Shown here: positions 39,353 to 49,994 of the stretch, piece by piece | Position numbering within the stretch: position 1 is the first letter of the stretch | How the letters are laid out: each line of letters starts with the position of its first letter | Assembly: GCA_019634615.1 (NCBI GenBank) | Contig: JAHCAZ010000007.1 | Coordinates: 62,001 to 126,000, forward strand | DNA length: 64,000 bases | Origin: Opitutaceae bacterium | Lineage (GTDB): Bacteria > Verrucomicrobiota > Verrucomicrobiia > Opitutales > Opitutaceae | Direction of reading: 5' to 3' | Notes under the pieces: model-generated | What the model saw: the letters and a program-made list of their open reading frames with translations, nothing else | Database searches by the model: none | Told to the model about the DNA's origin: nothing | Program-made: the position numbers and the translations under genes

Positions 39353-41257
39353 GTGCTAAAATTGCTGCTGCATTCCCTTGGCTGGCTCCTGGCCCACCTG
39401 CCCGAGCGGCTCCTGCACGGACTGGCGATGCTCCTCGGCGATCTGACGATCTGGTGTTACCCGCGACGGAGCCGGCTGGTATTTTCGAATCTCCACCATG
39501 CCTTCCCCGATCGCCCCGCCTCGTGGCACCGCCGCATCGCCCGCGAGAGCTCCCGCCGCCTGTTCGAGACCGCCCTGCTCTCCCTCGCGCTGCCCTGCCT
39601 GAGCCCGGATCGCCTGCGCCGCATCCTGCGCGCCTCACCCGGGACCGAGGCGTTCTTTGCCGCGCAACGCCGCGCCCCGTTCGCCACCGTCGTCGCCGCC
39701 CCGCACATGGCCTACTGGGAGGCGCAGACCGCCCTGCCGCTGGTGGTGCCGGCACCGTTCCCCGAGTTCGGCGTCATCTTCCGCCCGCTCGACAACCCGG
39801 CGGCCGACGCCTTCGTGCAGCAGGCGCGCGAGCGGTTCGGCATGCGGCTGCTGTCGCGGAAACAGGGCTTCCAGGAGGCGCTCAAGATCCTCCGCCGGCA
39901 GGGCATCGCCGCCGTCCTGTTCGACCAGAATGCGGGCCTGCAGGGCGCGCTGACCCTGCTCTTCGACCGCGTATGCTCGACCAGCGAGCTGCCGGGCTTG
40001 ATGGCCGAGAAATTCGGGGCCCAGGTCTGGACGCTGCATGCGCGCCGCCTGGGCTTCTGGCGGGTGGAGCTGGAGATGGAAAGGGTCGACAGTCCGCCGT
40101 CGGTGGCCGGCGTGACCCTCGGCCTCAACCGCTGGCTCGAGCGCACGCTGACCGCCGACGACAACCGCTGCGCCTCCTGGCTCTGGGTGCACGACCGCTG
40201 GCGCAACCAGGACATGCCGCACCTGCGCTACCGGCTCGAGGCCAAGCGCAACCTCCTTGGCGACGAGGTCGCCGCCCGCCCGACGACCGCCCTGCCCCGC
40301 CGCACGCGCGTGTTCGTGCGCCTGCCGAACTGGCTCGGCGACGTGGTCATGGCGGTGCCGCTCCTGCGCGCATTGCGGGCCTCGCGACCCGACGCCGCCA
40401 TCACCCTGATCGCCAAGGGTGCATTCCTGCCCCTGCTCCGGACGTGGAACCTGGCCGACGACTACGTCGCCCTGCCGGCGCGCGGCCTGGGCGGCCTGCG
40501 GTTCTTCCACGGGTTGCGTCGGCACTATCCGGACAACTACCTGCTCTTCACGAATTCGTTCCGCGGCGATCTCGAGGCCTGGCTCACGCGGTGCCGCCAG
40601 CGGTTCGGCCTCGTGCGCCCCGGCAAGGCCCGCCCCCTGCTCAGCCATGCGTACCGCCTGCCCGCCGGCATCGATCTTCGGCAGCAGCACCAATTGGAAA
40701 CCTGGACGGCGCTCCTGCGGCATTTCGGGCTGCAGGGCGATCCCGTGACCCTGCCGCTCGGCCTGCCGCGGACGAAGCGGCTGCCCGTGCTCGGGCTCAT
40801 CGCCGGGTCGGAGAACAATCCCGAGAAGCGCTGGCCCGTGGAGCATTGGCGCAGCCTGATCTCCGCCCTGCCGGCGACGCTGCCCGTCGTCCTGTTCGGC
40901 ACGGCCAACGATGTCCCCATCACCACCGCGATCGCCGCCGGCTATGGCGACCGGGTGGAGAATCTCGCGGGCAAGACCGACCTGGAGACCTATTGCCACC
41001 GCCTCGCCGCGTGCCGCCTGCTGGTGACCAACGACACCGGCGGGATGCACCTGGCCAATGCGCTCGGCGTGCCGTTGATCGCAGTATTCGGCCCCACCAA
41101 TCCGGTGCGCACGCGGCCGGTCTTCAACGCGCCCGTGACCATCCTGCAGCCGCCCGGCTGCCCGCCCACCGGCGGCGGCAGCCTCTCCGACCTTCCCGCC
41201 GCGCAGGTCATCGCCGCCCTCCGCGAGCAGGCGCCCGACCTGTTCGCGGGAAATTAG
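39353..41257 (+). CDS. fusion of LpxL-like lauroyl acyltransferase and GT9 heptosyltransferase
   Basis: 634 residues from GTG 39353. Residues 1 to about 300 look like a lipid A late acyltransferase: a hydrophobic N-terminus, then the H-x4-E catalytic pair H118-E123 in APHMAYWEAQ, and DQNAGLQGALTLLFDR in the acceptor region. Residues from about 318 form a GT9 domain beginning RVFVRLPNWLGDVVMAVPLL and containing VTNDTGGMHLANALGV and FGPTNP. Late acyltransferases add a secondary acyl chain to lipid A, and GT9 enzymes add heptose to inner core. One polypeptide would couple both steps at the inner membrane. The frame is unbroken and each half is about full length. No GT9 residue loss is obvious. 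Confidence 0.88.
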   Translation: MLKLLLHSLGWLLAHLPERLLHGLAMLLGDLTIWCYPRRSRLVFSNLHHAFPDRPASWHRRIARESSRRLFETALLSLALPCLSPDRLRRILRASPGTEAFFAAQRRAPFATVVAAPHMAYWEAQTALPLVVPAPFPEFGVIFRPLDNPAADAFVQQARERFGMRLLSRKQGFQEALKILRRQGIAAVLFDQNAGLQGALTLLFDRVCSTSELPGLMAEKFGAQVWTLHARRLGFWRVELEMERVDSPPSVAGVTLGLNRWLERTLTADDNRCASWLWVHDRWRNQDMPHLRYRLEAKRNLLGDEVAARPTTALPRRTRVFVRLPNWLGDVVMAVPLLRALRASRPDAAITLIAKGAFLPLLRTWNLADDYVALPARGLGGLRFFHGLRRHYPDNYLLFTNSFRGDLEAWLTRCRQRFGLVRPGKARPLLSHAYRLPAGIDLRQQHQLETWTALLRHFGLQGDPVTLPLGLPRTKRLPVLGLIAGSENNPEKRWPVEHWRSLISALPATLPVVLFGTANDVPITTAIAAGYGDRVENLAGKTDLETYCHRLAACRLLVTNDTGGMHLANALGVPLIAVFGPTNPVRTRPVFNAPVTILQPPGCPPTGGGSLSDLPAAQVIAALREQAPDLFAGN

Positions 41258-41301
41258 CGTTGCCGGTTGGCACCGCCCCACCCTCCTTAGGTTTCCGCCG
41301 C

Positions 41302-42276
<975 letters not shown>

Positions 42277-42285
42277 ACGTCCGCC

Positions 42286-43262
<977 letters not shown>

Positions 43263-43266
<4 letters not shown>

Positions 43267-43745
43267 GACCGGCGGATCGTGGGTAGGAGCAGCCTCGTCT
43301 GCCGCAGCGCCTCGTAGGTCGCGATGCCGGCGGCAGTGCTGAGATTGAGCGAACGCAGGTTTGGATTCGCGTGCGGGATCGTGATCCGGTGGGTCGCGCC
43401 AATCTCCTCATGCAACCATTCCGGGGCGCCGGAGCTTTCGTTGCCGAAGACCAGGCCGTCGCCATCGGTGAACTGCACGTCCCAGAAGCGGCGCGTGCTC
43501 TTGGTGGTGAAGAGCCACAGCCGCTTCGGCGCCTGCGGACTGGCCTTGAACGCGGCCCAGTCCGCGTGCTCATGCACATCGAGCGATTTCCAGTAGTCCA
43601 TGCCGGCGCGACGGAGGTTGCGGTCGTTGATCACAAAGCCCAACGGGTGGATCAGGTGCAGCCGCGAGTTCGTCAGCGCGCACATGCGACCGACGTTGCC
43701 CGTGTTGGGGGCGATCTCGGGCTGGAAGAGGACGACGTGCAGCAT
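43263..43745 (-). CDS. trmL: tRNA (cytidine/uridine-2'-O-)-methyltransferase TrmL
   Basis: 160 residues, the compact SPOUT length. The opening [20 protein letters not shown] is the TrmL signature with the SAM-knot Asn. [22 protein letters not shown] and [19 protein letters not shown] are the remaining SPOUT motifs. It methylates the ribose of the wobble base of tRNA(Leu). The same protein is sometimes named YibK. It is downstream of thrB with a 6-bp gap. Confidence 0.93.
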
Positions 43746-43751
43746 GGCCGC

Positions 43752-44663
43752 TCAGGCCAGGGTGAGCCCGGTGTTGTCGGCCAGCATGATGCGGCCGTCG
43801 CACGGGAGGTTGGCGGCCTTGAACGACGCCTTCATCGCCCCCAGCACGGTCTCGGCCAGCTCCGCCCGGGCCACGCACAGGACACTTGAGCCGCTGCCGC
43901 TCAACCAACCCGTCAATGCGCCGGCTGCGATGCCGGCATCCAGCGCGCCCTGCGCGCCCGGGATCTTCGGCAGGCGGTAGGGCTCGTGCATGAAATCGGA
44001 CACGGCGTGGCGCAGGCGGTCGTAGTCGCGGGTGGCGAAGACGGACACGAGGTAGGCCGCGCTGTTGATGCTGCGGACCGCATCGAAGTAAGGGAGCTTG
44101 GCCGGCAGCACGCCGCGGGACTCCTTGGTCATGATCTCGATGACCGGCGAGGCCGCGATGAACACGAGATCAGCGGGCACCTCGAACCGGATCGTGTCGA
44201 GGTAGGCACCGTCGGCGGGATGGGTCCGCGGCACGCAGAAGCCGCCGAGAATGCTGGCGGCGGCGTTGTCGGGGTGACCCTCGAGCGCGGTGACGATGCG
44301 CACGAGGTGCTGGCGATCGAGGCCGGTGCCGGCCAGCGCGTCGAGGCCGGCCACGATGCCGGCGCGCACGGTCACGCTGGAGCCGAGGCCGCGGGCCGGA
44401 GGGACGTCACCGGCGATCCGGTAGGTGAACCCAAACGGCGTGCGGTTGACGGCCTGGAAAAACGCGGCGGCGGCCTCGTCGACCATGCCCTGGGCGCGTC
44501 CGTCCTCCGGGCGGGCCGCCTGGGCCGCAGCACCGGGACTGCGCGCGAGGGTGACATGGTTGTAGAGATTGAAGGCCAGCCCGAGCGTGTCGAAGCCGGC
44601 GCCGCAATTCGAGGTGCTGGCGGGGACGCGGATGGTGACGGTGTCCTGGGTGTGGGGGCTCAT
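43752..44663 (-). CDS. thrB: homoserine kinase
   Basis: 303 residues. VTIRVPASTSNCGAGFDTLG is the GHMP-kinase N-terminus; DVPPARGLGSSVTVRAG is the phosphate-binding P-loop; the C-terminus GWLSGSGSSVLCVA is the third GHMP motif. It phosphorylates homoserine on the threonine path. The start at 44663 overlaps the smpB stop (TCAT on the + strand). No other threonine gene is visible. Confidence 0.92.
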   Translation of the reverse strand: MSPHTQDTVTIRVPASTSNCGAGFDTLGLAFNLYNHVTLARSPGAAAQAARPEDGRAQGMVDEAAAAFFQAVNRTPFGFTYRIAGDVPPARGLGSSVTVRAGIVAGLDALAGTGLDRQHLVRIVTALEGHPDNAAASILGGFCVPRTHPADGAYLDTIRFEVPADLVFIAASPVIEIMTKESRGVLPAKLPYFDAVRSINSAAYLVSVFATRDYDRLRHAVSDFMHEPYRLPKIPGAQGALDAGIAAGALTGWLSGSGSSVLCVARAELAETVLGAMKASFKAANLPCDGRIMLADNTGLTLA

Positions 44664-45133
44664 CGGCGGTATTTGAGGGCCTTTTCCACCTCGCGGTCCA
44701 CCACCTTGCGCTTGAGGGTTTCGCGCTTGTCGAAGAGCTTTTTGCCGGTGCACAGGGCGACCTCGACCTTGAGGAGGGCGTCCTTGAAATACATCCGCAG
44801 CGGCACGAGGGCGCGGCCGCCGGCCTCGAGGGCCTGGGCGATCTTGCGGATCTGGTGCTTGTGGAGGAGCAGCTTGCGGGTCCGGCGGGCGTCGTGGTTG
44901 TAGCGGTTGCCGAAGTCGTAGAGCTCGATGTGGGCGTTCACGAGCCACAGTTCACCCTTCTCGACGCGGCCGAAGGCGTCGTTGATCTGGGCGCGGCCGG
45001 CGCGGACGGACTTCACCTCGGTCCCCTTGAGGGCGATGCCCGCCTCGAAGCGTTCGTCCACGAAGTAGTCCCGGAGCGCCTTGGAATTGCGCACCTCGGT
45101 GAAGCGCTTGGGGTCGTTGGGCTTCGCGGCCAT
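44660..45133 (-). CDS. smpB: SsrA-binding protein SmpB
   Basis: 157 residues. NSKALRDYFVDERFEAGIAL, GTEVKSVRAGRAQINDAF and HARRTRKLLLHK are the SmpB core motifs, and the basic C-terminal tail ends KRKVVDREVEKALKYRR. The protein binds tmRNA and brings it to stalled ribosomes. ATG 45133 is chosen because MAAKPND matches family starts; further ATGs at 45148 and 45190 overlap the rpoZ terminator. Its 3' end is coupled to thrB. No tmRNA gene is seen in the window. Confidence 0.93.
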   Translation of the reverse strand: MAAKPNDPKRFTEVRNSKALRDYFVDERFEAGIALKGTEVKSVRAGRAQINDAFGRVEKGELWLVNAHIELYDFGNRYNHDARRTRKLLLHKHQIRKIAQALEAGGRALVPLRMYFKDALLKVEVALCTGKKLFDKRETLKRKVVDREVEKALKYRR

Positions 45134-45149
45134 GGGGAACTGGTGCATG

Positions 45150-45184
45150 AAAAAGGCGGCTCCGGCAATCGCGGGGCCGCCTTT
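45150..45184 (-). terminator. intrinsic terminator after rpoZ
   Basis: On the - strand AAAGGCGGC pairs with GCCGCCTTT (9 bp, 15-base loop), followed by a run of T residues corresponding to the A-run at 45150-45154. It sits 21 bases beyond the rpoZ stop and just before smpB, so it should limit read-through from rpoZ into smpB. Confidence 0.75.
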
Positions 45185-45205
45185 CGGCAAAAAATAAGCG
45201 TGCGG

Positions 45206-45406
45206 TCAGCCCTGGGCGGTCTCGTAGCTGATCTTGCCCTCGATGATCTCGCGCAGCGCGGTGTCCTCGGGCGACAGCTTCTCGAGGGACTCGACGAGGG
45301 GACGGTTGCCCCGGCGGAGCTGCTTGACGCGGCGGGAGACCACGTTGATCAGGAGGTTCGGATCGGGCACGACCTTGAGGGCTTGTTTGATGTAATCGTC
45401 ACGCAT
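45206..45406 (-). CDS. rpoZ: RNA polymerase omega subunit
   Basis: 66 residues. MRDDYIKQALKVVPDPNLLI followed by VVSRRVKQLRRGNRPLV matches the omega fold (NR-x-x-L-V-x-x-x-S-x-R-x-x-Q-L pattern). Omega helps assemble and stabilise the beta' subunit. The gene ends before a strong hairpin and is divergent from cutA. A candidate promoter lies upstream. Short, but the pattern is distinctive. Confidence 0.85.
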   Translation of the reverse strand: MRDDYIKQALKVVPDPNLLINVVSRRVKQLRRGNRPLVESLEKLSPEDTALREIIEGKISYETAQG

Positions 45407-45434
45407 GGCGGCAATTGGCTGGTGTGAAATCGTT

Positions 45435-45464
45435 TATCGCTACGGGCGGAAACCCGGGGGTCAA
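45435..45464 (-). promoter_or_regulatory. candidate sigma-70 promoter of rpoZ
   Basis: Read on the - strand, TTGACC (45464-45459) is a good -35 box. GCGATA (45440-45435) after an 18-base spacer is a weak -10 box; GATAAA two bases on is an alternative with a 20-base spacer. It lies 29 bases or more upstream of the rpoZ start. Only the -35 match is convincing. Confidence 0.3.
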
Positions 45465-45514
45465 GGGCTAATTTCCCGGCTTGCGGCACCCTCGCGGGCG
45501 GGGGACCCTTGGGC

Positions 45515-45835
45515 ATGCTGATCGCATGGACAACGGTCGCCACCCGGGCCGAGGCCGACGCGCTCGCCGCGGGTGTGATCGCGGCCAACCTGGCGGCCTG
45601 CGTGCAGGTGGAGGGCCCGATCACCTCCCACTACCGCTGGCAGGGCAAAGGGGAGGCAACCGAAGAGTTCCGCCTCTGCCTGAAGTTCCTGCCATCCCAG
45701 CTGCTGGCCCTCGAGGCGCACGTCCTGCGGCATCATCCTTACCAGACGCCGGAATGGATCGTGGTGCGGGCCGAGCATGTGGGAGAAAAATACTTGTCAT
45801 GGGCGCAGGCGAGCTCTAGCCCTCTGCCCCTTTAA
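45515..45835 (+). CDS. cutA: divalent cation tolerance protein CutA
   Basis: 106 residues. AWTTVATRAEADALAAGVI, LAACVQVEGPITSHYRWQGK and TPEWIVVRAEHVGEKYLSW give the beginning, middle and end of the CutA1 fold, a trimeric ferredoxin-like protein. The conserved A-A-C-V and Y-x-W-x-G-K positions are present. Its role in copper tolerance is historical and its true function is unsettled. ATG 45515 is chosen over an in-frame TTG at 45509. Confidence 0.92.
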   Translation: MLIAWTTVATRAEADALAAGVIAANLAACVQVEGPITSHYRWQGKGEATEEFRLCLKFLPSQLLALEAHVLRHHPYQTPEWIVVRAEHVGEKYLSWAQASSSPLPL

Positions 45836-45863
45836 CGCGTCGCCACCCTTTATTTAAATCGCC

Positions 45864-46019
45864 ATGTCCCAACACAAGAGCCTCCAAGGTGCCTCCGGCA
45901 TCGTCATTAAACGCAACGTCCTCAAGCGCTTCGAGCGGGTTGACCTGCTCAAGAAGCGCGGTCAGTGGAAGGCCGGCGACCGTGTCCAGGGTCTCCGCAA
46001 GACCAAGCCGGACGTCTGA
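45864..46019 (+). CDS. small basic protein (TIGR04137-like)
   Basis: 51 residues, strongly basic: MSQHKSLQGASGIVIKRNVL, then a middle RFERVDLLKKRGQWKAGD and the end GLRKTKPDV. From memory this matches the small basic protein family annotated as TIGR04137, found mainly in Verrucomicrobia, Chlamydiae and related phyla, with unknown function and a composition suggesting RNA or ribosome contact. It lies between cutA and a strong terminator, so it may be a short highly expressed transcript. Frame and start are clear; the family name needs an HMM check. Confidence 0.8.
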   Translation: MSQHKSLQGASGIVIKRNVLKRFERVDLLKKRGQWKAGDRVQGLRKTKPDV

Positions 46020-46037
46020 GTTTTTACTCCCCACTTG

Positions 46038-46069
46038 AGGCAGGCAGTCACGACTGCCTGCCTTTTTTT
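46038..46069 (+). terminator. strong intrinsic terminator after the small basic protein gene
   Basis: AGGCAGGCAGT at 46038-46048 pairs with ACTGCCTGCCT at 46053-46063 over a 4-base loop (CACG), a perfect 11-bp stem, followed by seven T residues at 46063-46069. It starts 18 bases after the stop codon. One of the clearest terminators in the window. Confidence 0.9.
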
Positions 46070-46077
46070 GCATCATC

Positions 46078-46722
46078 ATGGCCGACTCCGCCCCCTCGCC
46101 CGCTGCCGCAACCGCCGCCGCCCCCACCCGCAACCCGCTGAAGCGGCTGTACCACTGGGTGCTGCATTGGGCCGATACGCCCTACGGGGTCCCGGCGCTG
46201 GCGGCGATTGCGTTCGCCGAGTCGTCCTTTTTCCCCATCCCGCCTGACGTTCTCCTGATCGCGCTCTGCATGGGCGCGCCGCGCCGGTCCTTCCGCTTTG
46301 CGTTCTGGTGCTCGCTGTTCTCGGTGCTGGGCGGCATCGGCGGCTACTACATCGGCTACGCGGCCGAGCCGCTGGGGCGCTGGATCATCTTCGATCTCCT
46401 CCATTACGGCGCGGCCTGGGACAAGGTGGCCGAACTCTACGGCCAGAACGCCTTCCTCTCGATCCTGACGGCGGCCTTCACGCCGGTGCCATACAAGGTC
46501 TTCACCATCGCCGCCGGCGTGTTCCATGAGCAGGTCAGCCTCCTGACGCTGGTCAGCGCGTCGGTCATCGGCCGCTCCGGTCGTTTCTTCATGGTGGCGG
46601 CCTGCATCTTTTGGTTCGGCCCGCCGGTGAAGCGGCTGCTGGACAAGTACCTCGAGGTTTTCACCGTCGTCTTCATGGTCCTGCTGGTCGGCGGCTTCCT
46701 GCTGATCAAGCTGGCGTTCTGA
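46078..46722 (+). CDS. YqaA/DedA-family (VTT domain) inner-membrane protein
   Basis: 214 residues with five or six hydrophobic segments. ESSFFPIPPDVLLIALCMG is the YqaA-type E-x-x-x-x-P-x-P-x-x reentrant loop and TAAFTPVPYKVFTIAAGVF the second one; GRSGRFFMVA supplies the conserved G-R-x-x-R-F. DedA-superfamily proteins are implicated in phospholipid flipping and membrane homeostasis. It begins 8 bases after a terminator and ends before another, so it appears to be a single-gene unit. Confidence 0.88.
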   Translation: MADSAPSPAAATAAAPTRNPLKRLYHWVLHWADTPYGVPALAAIAFAESSFFPIPPDVLLIALCMGAPRRSFRFAFWCSLFSVLGGIGGYYIGYAAEPLGRWIIFDLLHYGAAWDKVAELYGQNAFLSILTAAFTPVPYKVFTIAAGVFHEQVSLLTLVSASVIGRSGRFFMVAACIFWFGPPVKRLLDKYLEVFTVVFMVLLVGGFLLIKLAF

Positions 46723-46746
46723 GGCCCGCGCGCGACGCGGGCAGCA

Positions 46747-46779
46747 AAAAGGCCGGACCGCAGAACGGTCCGGCCTTTT
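46747..46779. terminator. bidirectional intrinsic terminator between yqaA-like gene and ahcY
   Basis: AAAAGGCCGGACCG at 46747-46760 pairs perfectly with CGGTCCGGCCTTTT at 46766-46779 across a 5-base loop (CAGAA). The 14-bp stem gives U-rich tails on both strands, so it can serve the + strand gene ending at 46722 and the - strand ahcY ending at 46797. Confidence 0.9.
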
Positions 46780-46796
46780 GCGTGCGGGGTCCTGGC

Positions 46797-48233
46797 TCAG
46801 TACCGGTAATGCTCGGGCTTGTAGGGCCCCTCCACCGGGACGCCGAGGTAGGCGGCCTGGTCCTGCGAGAGGATCGTGAGCTTGGCGCCGATCTTCTCGA
46901 GGTGCAGGCGCGCGACCTCCTCGTCGAGGTGCTTCGGCAGGCGATAGACGCCCACCGCGTAGCTGTCGCGATTCTTCCAAAGGTCGAGCTGGGCCAGCGT
47001 CTGGTTGGTGAAGCTGTTCGACATCACGAACGACGGGTGGCCGGTGGCGCAGCCGAGGTTCACGAGGCGGCCCTCGGCCAGCAGGTAGATGCTGCGGCCG
47101 TTGGGCAGCACGAACTGGTCGTACTGGGGCTTGATGGTGATGCGCTTCACGCCGGGCGCCTTGTAGAGGCGGTCGACCTGGATCTCGTTGTCGAAGTGGC
47201 CGATGTTACAGACGATGGCCTGGTCCTTCATCCTGAGCATGTGCTCGAGGGTGATGATGTCCTTGTTGCCGGTCGTCGTGACGTAGATGTCGGCCACGCC
47301 GAGGGTGGACTCGACGGTGTTGACCTCGAAGCCCTCCATCGCGGCCTGCAGGGCGTTGATGGGGTCGATCTCGGTGACGATGACGCGGGCGCCGAAGCCC
47401 TTGAGCGAGTGCGCGGAGCCCTTGCCCACGTCGCCGTAGCCGCAGACGCAGGCGACCTTGCCGGCGATCATGACGTCGGTGGCGCGCTTCAGGCCGTCGG
47501 CGAGCGACTCGCGGCAGCCGTAGAGGTTGTCGAACTTGGACTTCGTGACCGAGTCGTTGACGTTGATGGCCGGCACGAGCAGCTTGCCCTGCTCGTGGAG
47601 CTGGTAGAGGCGGTGCACGCCGGTCGTCGTCTCCTCGGAGACGCCGCGCCACTCCTTGGCCATGCGGGTGAAGACGAGGGGGTCCTCGGCGTGGATGCGC
47701 TTGAGGAGGTTCTTGATGACCTGTTCCTCGTGCGAGCCGGAGGCGGAGTTGACCCAGTCGGAGCCGTTCTCGAGCTCGACGCCCTTGTGCAGGAGCAGGG
47801 TGACATCGCCGCCGTCATCGACGACGAGCTGCGGGCCCTTGCCGCCGGGATGGCTGACGGCGCGCCAGGTGAGGTCCCAGTACTCCTCGAGCGTCTCGCC
47901 CTTCCAGGCGAAGACCGGCACGCCGGCCTGCGCGATCGCGGCGGCGGCGTGGTCCTGGGTCGAGAAGATGTTGCAGGAGGCCCAGCGGACGTCCGCGCCG
48001 AGCTCTGTGAGCGTCTCGATGAGCACGGCGGTCTGGATCGTCATGTGGAGCGAGCCGGTGATGCGGACGCCCTTGAGCGGCTTGTTCGGGCCGAACTTCT
48101 GGCGGACGGCCATGAGCCCGGGCATCTCGTGCTCGGCGATGCCGATTTCCTTGCGGCCCCATTCGGCCAGGGAGATGTCGCGGACGTGGTAATCGTGGGC
48201 CGGCTTGGTGCCGGCGGCAGTGGTGGCGGGCAT
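46797..48233 (-). CDS. ahcY: adenosylhomocysteinase (SAH hydrolase)
   Basis: 478 residues. NAD-binding [20 protein letters not shown] is intact, and the N-terminal substrate domain has [16 protein letters not shown] and [17 protein letters not shown]. The C-terminus PYKPEHYRY is the conserved tail that reaches the neighbouring subunit. It splits S-adenosylhomocysteine into adenosine and homocysteine, closing the methyl cycle that MetK opens. It lies 30 bp downstream of metK and is very likely co-transcribed with it. Ends at a strong terminator. Confidence 0.97.
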   Translation of the reverse strand: MPATTAAGTKPAHDYHVRDISLAEWGRKEIGIAEHEMPGLMAVRQKFGPNKPLKGVRITGSLHMTIQTAVLIETLTELGADVRWASCNIFSTQDHAAAAIAQAGVPVFAWKGETLEEYWDLTWRAVSHPGGKGPQLVVDDGGDVTLLLHKGVELENGSDWVNSASGSHEEQVIKNLLKRIHAEDPLVFTRMAKEWRGVSEETTTGVHRLYQLHEQGKLLVPAINVNDSVTKSKFDNLYGCRESLADGLKRATDVMIAGKVACVCGYGDVGKGSAHSLKGFGARVIVTEIDPINALQAAMEGFEVNTVESTLGVADIYVTTTGNKDIITLEHMLRMKDQAIVCNIGHFDNEIQVDRLYKAPGVKRITIKPQYDQFVLPNGRSIYLLAEGRLVNLGCATGHPSFVMSNSFTNQTLAQLDLWKNRDSYAVGVYRLPKHLDEEVARLHLEKIGAKLTILSQDQAAYLGVPVEGPYKPEHYRY

Positions 48234-48263
48234 GGTATAAATCTCGGGTTGTGTCGGGACGCG

Positions 48264-49442
<1,179 letters not shown>

Positions 49443-49464
49443 AGGAGAGGACCAAGTAGACAGC

Positions 49465-49509
49465 GGAATCCGCGTTTCGCAAGGAGGAACATCAACGCAT
49501 TTGGATTCC
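49465..49509 (-). promoter_or_regulatory. stem-loop in the metK leader, candidate cis-regulatory RNA
   Basis: On the - strand GGAATCC then GCGTT (with AAAT between) pair with AACGC then GGATTCC, giving 12 bp interrupted by a 4-base bulge on one side. The 17-base loop contains CCTCCTT, which is complementary to Shine-Dalgarno-type sequence. The element ends 22 bases before the metK start. It does not match SAM-I or SAM-II consensus as I know them. The function is inferred only from position and structure. Confidence 0.45.
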
Positions 49510-49610
49510 ATGATGCATGATTTATCAGGCGGGCATCCAACGATTTCGCGCACTGGCCTCTTGCCTCGGGCGAAATCCGCGCGCAGGATTCCCGCGCTTC
49601 CCCACCCTTC

Positions 49611-49973
49611 ATGTCGTCCTCCCCGGTCATCGACCCCCAAGCCATCGAGAACCTGCGCAGCCTGAACCCCGGGGACAACGACGAGTTCCTGAGGGAGCTC
49701 ACGGTCATTTTCCTCGAGGACACCCCGCAGCGGATCGCGGATCTCGACCAAAGCCTCGCCGCCGGCGACACCGCCCGCTTCACCCGCGCCGCCCACAGCA
49801 TCAAGGGCAGCTCGGCCAACATGGGCGCCATGCTCCTCCGGGCCGCGGCCGAGAAACTCGAGCATCATTCGCGGCAGAACGGCCTGAAGGACGTGGAGGC
49901 CCTGATCACCGCCGTGCGCGAGGAGTTCGCCCGCGCCAAGGTCGAGCTCGAGAAACTGATCGGCCGGGCCTGA
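49611..49973 (+). CDS. stand-alone Hpt (histidine phosphotransfer) domain protein
   Basis: 120 residues. [14 protein letters not shown] carries phospho-acceptor His62 with the conserved K-G-x-S-x-x-x-G surround. The rest is an all-alpha four-helix bundle. Hpt proteins pass phosphate between a hybrid sensor kinase receiver and a response regulator. No kinase or regulator is near, so its partners are elsewhere. It is divergent from metK, with 168 bp between the start codons. Confidence 0.9.
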   Translation: MSSSPVIDPQAIENLRSLNPGDNDEFLRELTVIFLEDTPQRIADLDQSLAAGDTARFTRAAHSIKGSSANMGAMLLRAAAEKLEHHSRQNGLKDVEALITAVREEFARAKVELEKLIGRA

Positions 49974-49994
49974 CGGCCGCGCCCGGCCCCCGGC

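Noticed and set aside
39454..41300. Upstream extension of the OppD frame running back through the LpxL-GT9 gene
   Set aside because: The frame is only incidentally open; the ABC protein starts at the ATG at 41302, which gives the family N-terminus.
49443..49610. A known SAM-I or SAM-II riboswitch upstream of metK
   Set aside because: A TGATAAAT string recalls SAM-II, but the pseudoknot strands and the downstream AAAAGG element are absent. The leader is reported only as structured.
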